Source: Pyrinomonadaceae bacterium (GTDB lineage: Bacteria > Acidobacteriota > Blastocatellia > Pyrinomonadales > Pyrinomonadaceae). From it: 64,000 nt of DNA. The position numbers were made by a program, and so were the translations under genes. The stretch is taken from NCBI GenBank assembly GCA_028284415.1, contig JANQRU010000001.1:310001-374000 (forward strand). The letters run 5' to 3'. Below are positions 1 through 6,714 of this stretch, in pieces. A model generated the notes under the pieces. It made no database searches and was not told where the DNA came from. It saw nothing but the letters and a program-made list of their open reading frames with translations. Numbering within the stretch: position 1 is the stretch's first letter; the number at the start of each line of letters is the position of its first letter.

Positions 1-705
1 ATTTTAAAACTTGCTGACCTTGATTCTACTGTTATTGAACTCGGAGTTCCCTTTAGCGATCCGATGGCTGATGGTCCGATAATTCAACTCTCAGCTCAAC
101 GTGCTTTGGAAAACGATGATGTAACAATTGCAAAAGTTTTTGATGTTGTGAGACAAGTGCGACAGAAAACAGATGTGCCTATTGTTTTATTTGGTTATTT
201 AAATCCTTTTCTTCAATTTGGAATTGATGAATTGAGAAGTGAAGCAAAAAATGTCGGAGTTGATGGTTTCCTGATTACAGACATTATTGGCGAAGAATTT
301 ATCAAAATGTCTGAAAATTTTGCTCAATCTGATATTGATTTGATTTCGCTTGTTGCTCCAACTACTAATGATGAAAGGCTTGAAAAAATTACCCAAGCGG
401 CAAGAGGTTTTGTTTATGCAATTTCACGTGCAGGAGTTACTGGAACTAGAAACGAATTGAGTAATGAAGCAAAAAAGTTAGTTGAAAGAACAAGGAAATT
501 CACAGATTTACCGATTGCAGTTGGTTTTGGAGTTTCAAATAGCCAACACGTAAATGAAGTTTTAGATTACGCCGATGCTGCTGTTGTTGGTTCGGCTATT
601 GTTTCTGTTATTGAAAAATCTGAAAAAGAGAAAACAGTTGAAAATGTAAGTAAATTTGTTAAAGAACTTTTAGAAGTTGAAAGCTCTCCATCTTTGGCAG
701 GTTAA
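1..705 (+). CDS. trpA: Tryptophan synthase alpha subunit (5' end outside window)
   Basis: TrpA cleaves indole-3-glycerol phosphate to indole and glyceraldehyde-3-phosphate and passes indole to TrpB, the last step of tryptophan synthesis. The reading frame is open from base 1, so the start lies outside the window. The stretch ELGVPFSDPMADGPIIQ just after the left edge is the TrpA signature and contains the catalytic aspartate region. VGFGVS and the phosphate-binding VVGSAIV near the C-terminus complete the TIM-barrel pattern. About 235 residues are present of the usual 260-270, so only the first strand and the catalytic-glutamate segment are missing. DAHP synthase follows on the same strand after about 150 bases, so both ends of the aromatic pathway are neighbours here. 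Confidence 0.96.
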   Translation: MLKLADLDSTVIELGVPFSDPMADGPIIQLSAQRALENDDVTIAKVFDVVRQVRQKTDVPIVLFGYLNPFLQFGIDELRSEAKNVGVDGFLITDIIGEEFIKMSENFAQSDIDLISLVAPTTNDERLEKITQAARGFVYAISRAGVTGTRNELSNEAKKLVERTRKFTDLPIAVGFGVSNSQHVNEVLDYADAAVVGSAIVSVIEKSEKEKTVENVSKFVKELLEVESSPSLAG

Positions 706-858
706 TTGCAGTTGTCTATCTTGTGGCACCGACTTTTTGAAATTTGGGCAGTTTTAAGTTAAATACTTTGCAAGTTGCTTAATTATTTTTGCTGTTTGCA
801 AAATTTATAAGAAAAATCTAGGTTAAGAGATTATTTTAAACCTTAATTAGAAGAATTT

Positions 859-1887
859 ATGTTAATTGTAATGAAACAGGATGCGACTCAAGAAGATGTT
901 GAGCGTGTCAATGAAGTTATTGAGAAATTAGGATTTAGACCGCATCCGATGCCAGGAGCGGCTCGAACGGCAATTGGAATTACAGGAAACCAAGGTGCAG
1001 TTGACAGAACTCATTTTGAAAACTTACCCGGCGTTGCTGATGCAATTCGAGTTACTAAACCTTACAAACTAATTTCCAAAACTTTACGTCCAGAGAAATC
1101 GGTAATAAAAGTTGGCAATGCCACGATTGGTGGCGATGAGCTCGCAATGATTGCTGGTCCGTGTGCGGTTGAGTCTTTTGACCAGGTTTTTGAAGCTGCA
1201 GAAATTGTTGCCAGTAGCGGTGCAAAATTCTTCCGTGGTGGAGCATTTAAACCGAGAACATCGCCTTATGCATTTCAAGGTAAAGGCGAAGAAGGGTTAA
1301 AAATACTTGCACAAGTTCGTGAGCAATTTGATTTAAATATTGTAACCGAAGCGATGGACGAACATGGTGTTGATTTAGTTGAAAAATACGGTGATTGTAT
1401 CCAAATTGGTACAAGAAATATGCAGAATTTTTCACTATTGAAATATGTTGGACAAACTCGCAAACCTGTTTTATTAAAACGTGGCATGTCAGCAACTTTA
1501 GATGAGTTTTTACTTGCCGCCGAGTACATTATGGCTGAAGGAAATTATGATGTCATTTTATGCGAACGCGGAATCAGAACTTTCAACAGATACGCTCGTA
1601 ATACTTTGGATTTGTCCATCGTTCCCGCAGTTCATAAAATTTCACACCTTCCTGTAATCGTTGATCCATCTCATGCAACTGGTCATAATTATATGGTTGC
1701 TCCAATGGCAAAAGCTGGTGTCGCAGTAGGTGCCGACGGTTTGATTATTGAAGTCCATCCGTGTCCAGAAGAAGCACTTTGTGATGGTGCCCAAGCGATG
1801 TTACCTGAACAATATTTTGAATTAAATGAACAAGTAAAAGCTATGCGAGAATTGATGTTTCCTGTTAAAGAAACTGTAGCAGTTTAA
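859..1887 (+). CDS. aroF: 3-deoxy-7-phosphoheptulonate (DAHP) synthase, type I-beta
   Basis: This enzyme condenses phosphoenolpyruvate with erythrose-4-phosphate, the entry step of the shikimate pathway. The first ~75 residues ([20 protein letters not shown] onward) form the small ferredoxin-like regulatory domain found in Thermotoga-type enzymes. The barrel follows, with AGPCAVES, the [11 protein letters not shown] substrate loop, the PVLLKRGM strand and the metal-site DPSHATGH. Length (342 aa) fits the ~340-residue I-beta class with an N-terminal regulatory domain, so feedback inhibition by an aromatic amino acid is likely by family knowledge. The gene is co-directional with trpA. A terminator hairpin begins 8 bases after the stop. 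The symbol aroF is the common choice; aroG or aroA are used for orthologues elsewhere. Confidence 0.95.
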   Translation: MLIVMKQDATQEDVERVNEVIEKLGFRPHPMPGAARTAIGITGNQGAVDRTHFENLPGVADAIRVTKPYKLISKTLRPEKSVIKVGNATIGGDELAMIAGPCAVESFDQVFEAAEIVASSGAKFFRGGAFKPRTSPYAFQGKGEEGLKILAQVREQFDLNIVTEAMDEHGVDLVEKYGDCIQIGTRNMQNFSLLKYVGQTRKPVLLKRGMSATLDEFLLAAEYIMAEGNYDVILCERGIRTFNRYARNTLDLSIVPAVHKISHLPVIVDPSHATGHNYMVAPMAKAGVAVGADGLIIEVHPCPEEALCDGAQAMLPEQYFELNEQVKAMRELMFPVKETVAV

Positions 1888-1893
1888 GATGTT

Positions 1894-1931
1894 GAGAGTG
1901 TCATAGGTCAAACTTTGACACTCTTTTCTTT
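1894..1931 (+). terminator. Rho-independent terminator after DAHP synthase
   Basis: An 8-9 bp stem (GAGTGTCA at 1896-1903 with TGACACTC at 1916-1923) is followed by TTTTCTTT. It lies just past the DAHP synthase stop and overlaps the last codons of the convergent doc gene. Confidence 0.75.
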
Positions 1932-2297
1932 AATCCAATCAACTAATTCTTTCTCACTCAAATTTCCCTCAGCTAATTTCAAAAAAGTAATATATTTTTC
2001 TTCTTGATTAGCTTCAATATCAAAACCATTTATCAATAAAAATGTTCGCATAACAACATAAGCTGTGAGTTTATTTCCGTCTAAAAAAGGATGATTTTTT
2101 GCGATTCCAAAAGCATAAGAGGCTGCAAGTTCATAAATTTCAACATTTTCGCCATAAGCATATAAATTTTGAGGTTTGGCTAGTGCTGACAGCATTAATC
2201 CATCATCACGAACGCCATCCGTTCCACCATGTTCAGCGATTTGGCGTGAATGAATTGCATAGACAGTCTCTTCTAAAATCCAGATTATTTCTGCCAT
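1908..2297 (-). CDS. doc: Doc-type (Fic-fold) toxin of a type II toxin-antitoxin pair
   Basis: Doc toxins phosphorylate elongation factor Tu and stop translation. The 129-residue length, the opening IIWILEETVYAIHSRQI, the conserved GG..GVRDDGLMLSAL and the Fic loop HPFLDGNKLTA at residues 69-79 identify the Doc/Fic fold. In the usual loop HxFx(D/N)(A/G)NKR, lysine is followed by arginine; here it is leucine 77 (CTC, one base from CGC). That arginine contacts nucleotide phosphates in the family, so activity may be reduced. The ATG starts 3 bases after the stop of the upstream antitoxin gene, a classic TA operon. The partner is an AbrB-type protein rather than Phd. Confidence 0.88.
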   Translation of the reverse strand: MAEIIWILEETVYAIHSRQIAEHGGTDGVRDDGLMLSALAKPQNLYAYGENVEIYELAASYAFGIAKNHPFLDGNKLTAYVVMRTFLLINGFDIEANQEEKYITFLKLAEGNLSEKELVDWIKEKSVKV

Positions 2298-2300
2298 TGG

Positions 2301-2528
2301 TTACTCCGCTAATTTTTTAAGAACGTCTCTATCTTCTCGCATAACCTTTTCCGCGAGTTCCATTTGATTGGCAAATTCAGGATTGTATGGAGTAAGTTCA
2401 ATACCGTTTGAAGTTTCTACTACAAACAACGTGTCGCCTTTTGAAACTCTTAACTTCTCAAGAAGTTCTTTAGGAATTATCACACCTGTTGAATTTCCAA
2501 TTGTTGTTACTTTCAGTTTATTCGTCAT
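2301..2528 (-). CDS. AbrB/MazE-like (SpoVT-AbrB fold) antitoxin
   Basis: A 75-residue swapped-hairpin DNA-binding protein. Residues 1-45 (KVTTIGNSTGVIIPKELLEK, then KGDTLFVVE) are the typical AbrB-fold half of a MazE/VapB-like antitoxin. The acidic, helical C-terminus from about residue 50 (FANQMELAEKVMREDRDVLKK) is the segment that would bind the toxin. It is first in a two-gene operon with the Doc-type toxin. By family behaviour the complex should repress its own promoter just upstream of 2528. The 48 bases immediately upstream are AT-rich (ATTATAATAATCGTTATAAC) and may hold the promoter and operator. Confidence 0.88.
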   Translation of the reverse strand: MTNKLKVTTIGNSTGVIIPKELLEKLRVSKGDTLFVVETSNGIELTPYNPEFANQMELAEKVMREDRDVLKKLAE

Positions 2529-2578
2529 AATTAAAACCTCTAGCGAATTATAATAATCGTTATAACATTAAATCAATT

Positions 2579-2613
2579 AAAAAAATTCGCACTTGCCAAA
2601 ATGCAAATGCGAA
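2579..2613 (-). terminator. Terminator downstream of the small membrane protein gene
   Basis: Read on the minus strand, an 11-bp stem (TTCGCATTTGC with GCAAGTGCGAA, one G-T pair; 2603-2613 with 2586-2596) with a 6-base loop is followed by seven T residues. It separates the membrane-protein gene from the toxin-antitoxin operon. Confidence 0.8.
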
Positions 2614-2648
2614 CCTTCATCTTTCAGACGGCGTTTATCGCCTTTTGC

Positions 2649-3047
2649 CTATTTTGATAAACGTAATCTGAAAAAGCCGTAAAACTGAATATAGCAACTG
2701 AGCATTGCAGTTACCACGAGTAGAGTGAGCGGAAGAAAGCTAAATGCTTCAGGCAAAACTACGCCGAGTGTTTGCTTAAACATCATTCCCAACATTAGTG
2801 CAAAGGTTATGATCAGACCTCTACCGAGTAACCAATTCCCGAATTCTGGTTTCTCGTCCGAAGCAACGAAATATGGCAAAATGGCAACTGCGATTAATGT
2901 TACTGCCAAAAAGATGACGTCGAATCTCATTGCTCCAAGATTTTGTCCTAAATCTACCGCCAAAAAGAACAGAACAAATGTTGTATCGATGGCAAAATTT
3001 GAGTTTTCGCCTTCGCGTATTTTGGTTAAGTTTGAAGTTGCTTCCAC
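2649..3047 (-). CDS. Small membrane protein, unknown function
   Basis: I do not recognise a family. The protein has about 132 residues and four probable membrane segments: TTFVLFFLAVDLG, VIFLAVTLIAVAILPYFVA, LIITFALMLGMMFKQTL and FLPLTLLVVTAMLSCYI. It ends in basic FRLRLSK. No signal peptide or catalytic motif is visible. The longest frame begins at TTG 3071, but a GGGAGG sequence lies 11 bases before GTG 3047, which I prefer. A stop codon sits nine bases upstream... of the first in-frame codons (TAA four codons before the TTG), so no ATG start is possible. It stands between the TA pair and the XRE regulator, all on the minus strand, but its own terminator separates it from the TA pair. Confidence 0.65.
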   Translation of the reverse strand: MEATSNLTKIREGENSNFAIDTTFVLFFLAVDLGQNLGAMRFDVIFLAVTLIAVAILPYFVASDEKPEFGNWLLGRGLIITFALMLGMMFKQTLGVVLPEAFSFLPLTLLVVTAMLSCYIQFYGFFRLRLSK

Positions 3048-3151
3048 TTTCTTGGTTTCCTCCCAAGACAAAACTTCTGTCTGTTATTTCAAGTTGCTAT
3101 GTAATTAGGTTTAGAGGTCTACATGTTATTCAAAGCTACAAACCTTTAAGC

Positions 3152-3562
3152 TTATTTTTTCTTTTTCTTCGGTTCGCTAAATTGCGAATAAGCTACACGG
3201 AATAATTCGCTTAGAGCATTTGCTGTATCTTCTGAAAGATTTTTGTCAGCACGCAAGTGAGCTTCGACAATTTCCGGTGTTGCTTCATGCGGATAATAAA
3301 CGACAGGTTCAACATCTTCTGATTTACCTTGCTTTTTCATCACGCGATCAATCGGCATATCTAACCAATTTGTAAGACGTGCAATATTGTCAGCATCAGG
3401 CTTCCCTGTTCCGTTTTCGATGCGTGAAAGTGTCGAGGCAGATACTCCCGTTTTATCTGCGACATCACGCAAACTAAGTTTTAATTCTTCACGACGACGT
3501 TTGATTGCACGTCCAAGTTCTTCGGTGCTTATCAAGCCATCATTTTTTAATTTCTTTGCCAT
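3152..3562 (-). CDS. XRE-family helix-turn-helix regulator
   Basis: A 136-residue DNA-binding protein with an HTH_3 domain at residues 14-70: LGRAIKRRREELKLSLRDVADKTGVSASTLSRIENG is a textbook Cro/CI-type helix-turn-helix. The C-terminal part (residues 75-136) is helical and ends in a lysine-rich tail. It has no recognisable ligand domain. The start ATG has a good ribosome binding site (GGAG, 8 bases upstream). It is divergent from the SWIM-Rad52 gene, with 237 bases between them containing a perfect 7+7 inverted repeat at 3713-3730. By position it could control itself, the annealing protein or both; this is inference. Confidence 0.85.
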   Translation of the reverse strand: MAKKLKNDGLISTEELGRAIKRRREELKLSLRDVADKTGVSASTLSRIENGTGKPDADNIARLTNWLDMPIDRVMKKQGKSEDVEPVVYYPHEATPEIVEAHLRADKNLSEDTANALSELFRVAYSQFSEPKKKKK

Positions 3563-3673
3563 AATGAATTCTCCACTATACCTAAATGTTTTGTTACAAG
3601 AAGTTTATTTGTAATTTTTTTCTTGTGCCATCCGTAAAACAATTTACCATATTAAAATTTTAATTGCAACACC

Positions 3674-3730
3674 TCGTTTCACACTTGCAACATAAAAACC
3701 ATTATGATACTCTGTTTCACAGATGAAACA
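3674..3730. promoter_or_regulatory. Candidate operator in the XRE / SWIM-Rad52 divergent region
   Basis: TGTTTCA-CAGA-TGAAACA (3713-3730) is a perfect 7-bp inverted repeat with a 4-base spacer, the size expected for an HTH dimer site. The octamer GTTTCACA occurs at 3675 and again at 3714. Between them are TTGCAA (about 3685) and TACTCT/GATACT, a weak sigma-70-like pair reading toward the rightward gene. The regulator bound here is unproven; the adjacent XRE protein is the obvious candidate. Confidence 0.45.
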
Positions 3731-3799
3731 TTTATAGTTTTATCTACTTATTAAGTATTAATTATTTCAATAATTTACTTATAAAGCGAGGTAAAAAAG

Positions 3800-5020
3800 A
3801 TGGCAGTATTAACAGAAAAAAGTTCAGCACAAGAAAAACGTGAAAAAAGAGCCAAATCTATTTCGGCAATGGGTTTAGTTAATCGAGATGGAAGTCTTTT
3901 TCGTGTTTCGACACCTTCCCTGCGAGGTCGCCAAACTACTTATGAAGTGAAGCGAGATGAAACAGGAAAGATTCGTTGTAATTGTTTGGAATTTGAAGAA
4001 GCTGTTATCGAGGATTTAAGTTTTCGTTGCGAACACATTTTAGCAGTTAAGTTTGCTTTGATTGACAAAACAAGTGAATCCGTTACCAAGAAAAATAAAG
4101 ACAAAAACGCTACTGAGTTACGCAAGTCCAAGCGTAGCGAACAGAAGACTGATGAAGCTCAAACTGATGTTTTAGTTAATGGACAAACTGAAACGAACGA
4201 GAAGTTTGAAGCTGAATCACTTGCGAACAAAAGAGGTAAAAATAAAATGACACAAAATAATTTACAAGAAATGCCATTCGTAACGGCTGAAGAAGCTGAA
4301 CAATTTGAACAATTAGCTGATAAAGATCAAGAAAAAAAGGTTGAAAACTCAAATAATGTTTTGGATTTTCCGAACAAATTAAAAGAATTAAGAAAAAATG
4401 TTAATCCAAATCTTGTTAAACAAAGACATGGTTGGACAAATCGCAATGGCGAAGTGCAGATGATTGATTATGTTGAATGGCACACTGTTGCGGACATCCT
4501 GGATGAAACTACCCCCAACTGGAATCATTCTGTTAAAGGAATAAAACAAATTGGAAATATCGTTACGGCGACTGTTGCTATTACGATTGATGGTATTACA
4601 CGAGAAGGAATCGGAACAGGTTTGGCAGATTCCGAAATGGGAATCAAAAAAGCCGAACACGATGCTCTAAAACGTGCAGCGGTAAAATTCGGAATCGCAC
4701 GAGAACTTTACAAAAAAGAATCTGACACAATCGAACGCGAAGGTGCAGTTCCTGTTCAAGCAAACAATAATGACAACGGTTTCCCTGCAAATCCAATTGC
4801 AAAATCATTATCCGATTTAGTAACGGCAAAACAACTTGGAATGATTCGTGCAATTTCGAGAGAAATCGGTGTTGACGCTGATGAAGAATCAAACAAATTG
4901 ATGAACTGCCGAACCGATGAACTATCAAAACGTGCAGCATCTAGCTTAATTCAGCATTTGCAAGATTTACAGCAACAACAGGACACAGCGACGCAGACAC
5001 CTTTGCGTCAAGCAAGTTAA
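3800..5020 (+). CDS. SWIM zinc finger-Rad52/Rad22-like single-strand annealing protein
   Basis: A 406-residue cytosolic protein. Residues ~35-75 carry a SWIM-type zinc finger, CxC...CxH: C-N-C at about 67-69 and R-C-E-H at about 84-87, expected to bind DNA or protein. Residues ~90-185 are a low-complexity charged linker. Residues ~195-315 match the Rad52/Rad22 annealing domain: YVEWHTVADILDETTPNW, then GIGTGLADSEMGIKKAEHDALKRAAVKFG. The C-terminal ~70 residues form a small helical domain ending in a Q-rich tail. By family it would pair complementary single strands in recombination or repair. A second strong ribosome binding site inside the linker could give a Rad52-only form from ATG 4247. 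The start ATG 3800 has GAGGT seven bases upstream. Confidence 0.85.
   Translation: MAVLTEKSSAQEKREKRAKSISAMGLVNRDGSLFRVSTPSLRGRQTTYEVKRDETGKIRCNCLEFEEAVIEDLSFRCEHILAVKFALIDKTSESVTKKNKDKNATELRKSKRSEQKTDEAQTDVLVNGQTETNEKFEAESLANKRGKNKMTQNNLQEMPFVTAEEAEQFEQLADKDQEKKVENSNNVLDFPNKLKELRKNVNPNLVKQRHGWTNRNGEVQMIDYVEWHTVADILDETTPNWNHSVKGIKQIGNIVTATVAITIDGITREGIGTGLADSEMGIKKAEHDALKRAAVKFGIARELYKKESDTIEREGAVPVQANNNDNGFPANPIAKSLSDLVTAKQLGMIRAISREIGVDADEESNKLMNCRTDELSKRAASSLIQHLQDLQQQQDTATQTPLRQAS
4233..4249 (+). promoter_or_regulatory. Internal ribosome binding site and in-frame ATG inside the SWIM-Rad52 gene
   Basis: GAGGT at 4233-4237 precedes the in-frame ATG 4247-4249 (codon 150) by nine bases. The gene's own start has the same GAGGT followed by an A-rich spacer. 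Initiation here would yield a 257-residue protein (MTQNNLQEMPF onward) containing the Rad52-like domain without the zinc finger. Whether it is used is not shown by sequence. Confidence 0.45.
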
Positions 5021-5326
5021 GTCTGGAAAGTTTCTCTGATGCGATTTACGCATTTTAGACTTACAGACTTTGAAATCTCAGTTGTGAAAAATATAACCGT
5101 CCTGCTTTCTCCACGAAAGAGTAGCCGTCATCTCACTCACAACTGAGATTCCTCATTTTAAGTTTTATAATGAGCTATTTGAAATAAATTTTTCGCTTTT
5201 CATACTTTTGTGGTACATTTTTGTTGAACATTCTTTGTTACCCCCGTTTCTACTTCAAATAAGCTGACCGCTTAAAACTAATCACAACAACATAAAAACA
5301 AATTTCCAAGACAAGGAGAAATCAAT
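5021..5326. other. Structured intergenic region with a long inverted repeat
   Basis: This 306-base gap holds no convincing gene. A perfect 14-bp inverted repeat, AATCTCAGTTGTGA (5074-5087) with TCACAACTGAGATT (5137-5150), encloses 49 bases that contain a smaller hairpin (CTTTC-TCCAC-GAAAG). A third stem, CTCATT...AATGAG, follows at about 5152-5174. The fold could be a small RNA, a long 3' UTR structure of the annealing-protein gene, or a mobile-element remnant. There is no T-tract after the long stem, so it is not a simple terminator. The last 40 bases serve the first VOC gene and include its AAGGAG site. Confidence 0.5.
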
Positions 5327-5761
5327 ATGTCAGTTAAACCTATCCCTGAGGGTTTTCACACGATAACACCGTATTTGATCGTAGATGATGCTAGTAAAGT
5401 AATTGAATTTCTTGAAAAAACCTTTGAGGCAAAAACAAATGAGAAACTGTTGCGAGATGATGGTAGCGTGGCAAATGCCGGGGTTATGGTTGGAAATTCA
5501 ATTATTATGATGGCTGATGCGAGAGATGAATTTCAGGCACAACCATCTATGCTTTACGTCTATGTTGAAGACACAGACAAAACTTACCAAAAGGCTATTG
5601 AAGCGGGCGGAACATCTATGATGGAGCCTGCTGATATGTTCTATGGAGACAGAAATGCGGGAGTGCAAGACCCGAGTGGAAATACTCGGTGGATTGCAAC
5701 ACATTTTGAAGATGTATCAATGGAAGAGTTGCAAAAGAGACAATTAGAAAGTCAAAAATAA
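5327..5761 (+). CDS. VOC (glyoxalase/bleomycin-resistance fold) protein, PhnB-like
   Basis: A 144-residue protein of the vicinal-oxygen-chelate superfamily. FHTITPYLIVDDASKVIEFLEKTF at residues 10-33 is the first beta-alpha-beta unit. The second half contains YVYVEDTDKTYQKAIEAGG and the closing YGDRNAGVQDPSGNTRWIATH, typical of the PhnB-like branch. VOC members bind a metal and act as isomerases, dioxygenases, glyoxalases or binding proteins; the substrate cannot be told from sequence. A strong AAGGAG site precedes ATG. It is first of three co-directional VOC genes with gaps of 43 and 11 bases, so it is probably co-transcribed with them, ending at the 6670-6710 terminator. Confidence 0.85.
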   Translation: MSVKPIPEGFHTITPYLIVDDASKVIEFLEKTFEAKTNEKLLRDDGSVANAGVMVGNSIIMMADARDEFQAQPSMLYVYVEDTDKTYQKAIEAGGTSMMEPADMFYGDRNAGVQDPSGNTRWIATHFEDVSMEELQKRQLESQK

Positions 5762-5804
5762 GCGAGCGAGGGTAGAAAAAAAAATAATAGGAGACTGAGA
5801 AAAT

Positions 5805-6230
5805 ATGTCAGAAGGAACAAAAGAACAAATGGAAATGCATATGCCTAAACATGGAGAAATTTGTTGGACGGAGGTTGCGACAACAAATTTGGAATCTGCA
5901 GTTAATTTTTATTCAGAATTATTCGGATGGAAAATTACAAAGAGCCAAAATGATGAAGTTCCAATGGATTACAGAGAATTTGATACAGGGCTTGGCTATA
6001 CTTCAGGCGGGATGTTTGAAATGAAACCGGAATTTTATGGAGGGGAAAGTCCACCACCACATTTTATGAATTACATTGCGGTTGATGATGTTGATGCAAC
6101 CGCTGAAAAGATAGAAGAACTAGGCGGTAGTATTATGGGAGAACCGCAAGATATTCCAAAAGTTGGACGTATGGCTGTGGTGCAAGACCCTACGGGTGCG
6201 ACCTTTTCAATCTTAAAACTAAGCTACTAA
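5805..6230 (+). CDS. VOC family protein (second of three)
   Basis: A 141-residue VOC-fold protein of the class often annotated as a glyoxalase-like hydrolase. The N-terminal GEICWTEVATTNLESAVNFYSELFGWK and the central HFMNYIAVDDVDATAEKIEELGG are its two beta-alpha-beta-beta-beta modules. DIPKVGRMAVVQDPTGATFSILK closes the fold. It is clearly paralogous to the next gene; the DNA for YIAVDDVDATAEK is almost identical in both. GGAG lies upstream of the ATG. The substrate is unknown. Confidence 0.87.
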   Translation: MSEGTKEQMEMHMPKHGEICWTEVATTNLESAVNFYSELFGWKITKSQNDEVPMDYREFDTGLGYTSGGMFEMKPEFYGGESPPPHFMNYIAVDDVDATAEKIEELGGSIMGEPQDIPKVGRMAVVQDPTGATFSILKLSY

Positions 6231-6241
6231 TAGGAGAATAT

Positions 6242-6649
6242 ATGGCTGATTTTGAAATTCCGAAAAATGGACAACTTTGTTGGTATGAACTGGCAACTCC
6301 AGATGTGGAAAAATGTAAAGAATTTTACTCAAACATTTTTGGTTGGAATTTACAACAAAGTGAAATTACTGAAATGAACTATACAGAAATTCATACTGAT
6401 GAAAAAGCAATCGGTGGTATATTGCAAATGACAGATGAATGGAAAATGCCTGAGACAGGTAAAATGATGCCTGCACACTGGATGACTTATATTGCGGTTG
6501 ATGATGTTGATGCAACAGCCGAAAAAGCTAAGTCATTAGGAGCAAACATCTGCGTAAAACCAGTTGATGTTCCTAATGTTGGTCGCTTTTCAGTAATTAA
6601 TGATCCTACAGGTGCAACATTTACGGTGATTAAATTTGTCGAAGCTTGA
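6242..6649 (+). CDS. VOC family protein (third of three)
   Basis: A 135-residue paralogue of the preceding gene, starting 11 bases after its stop with its own AGGAGAAT ribosome site. GQLCWYELATPDVEKCKEFYSNIFGWN and HWMTYIAVDDVDATAEKAKSLGA repeat the same pattern, and it ends in RFSVINDPTGATFTVIKF. The pair may form a heterodimer or reflect simple duplication; sequence does not decide this. It is last in the VOC operon and is followed by a strong terminator. Confidence 0.87.
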   Translation: MADFEIPKNGQLCWYELATPDVEKCKEFYSNIFGWNLQQSEITEMNYTEIHTDEKAIGGILQMTDEWKMPETGKMMPAHWMTYIAVDDVDATAEKAKSLGANICVKPVDVPNVGRFSVINDPTGATFTVIKFVEA

Positions 6650-6669
6650 TTTTTGACTAATCAAAATTT

Positions 6670-6710
6670 AAGCCTACTATTTTTCTCTTTAAAAAATAGT
6701 AGGCTTTTTT
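6670..6710 (+). terminator. Terminator after the VOC operon
   Basis: A 15-bp perfect stem (6670-6684 with 6692-6706, AAGCCTACTATTTTT and its complement) with a 7-base loop is followed by a T run to 6710. It separates the VOC operon from the convergent M16 peptidase gene and may work weakly in both directions. Confidence 0.9.
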
Positions 6711-6714
6711 GTGT

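Noticed and set aside
706-858. Possible tRNA or riboswitch between trpA and DAHP synthase
   Set aside because: No cloverleaf, T-loop or known leader such as a tryptophan T-box was seen; the region is simply AT-rich.
2725-3108. 127-codon rightward frame across the small membrane-protein gene
   Set aside because: It is the complement of the leftward gene; its product is Ser/Lys/Thr-rich without hydrophobic or motif pattern, and no ribosome site precedes it.
3131-3151. Possible terminator after the XRE gene
   Set aside because: Only a five-base stem with a large loop could be drawn.
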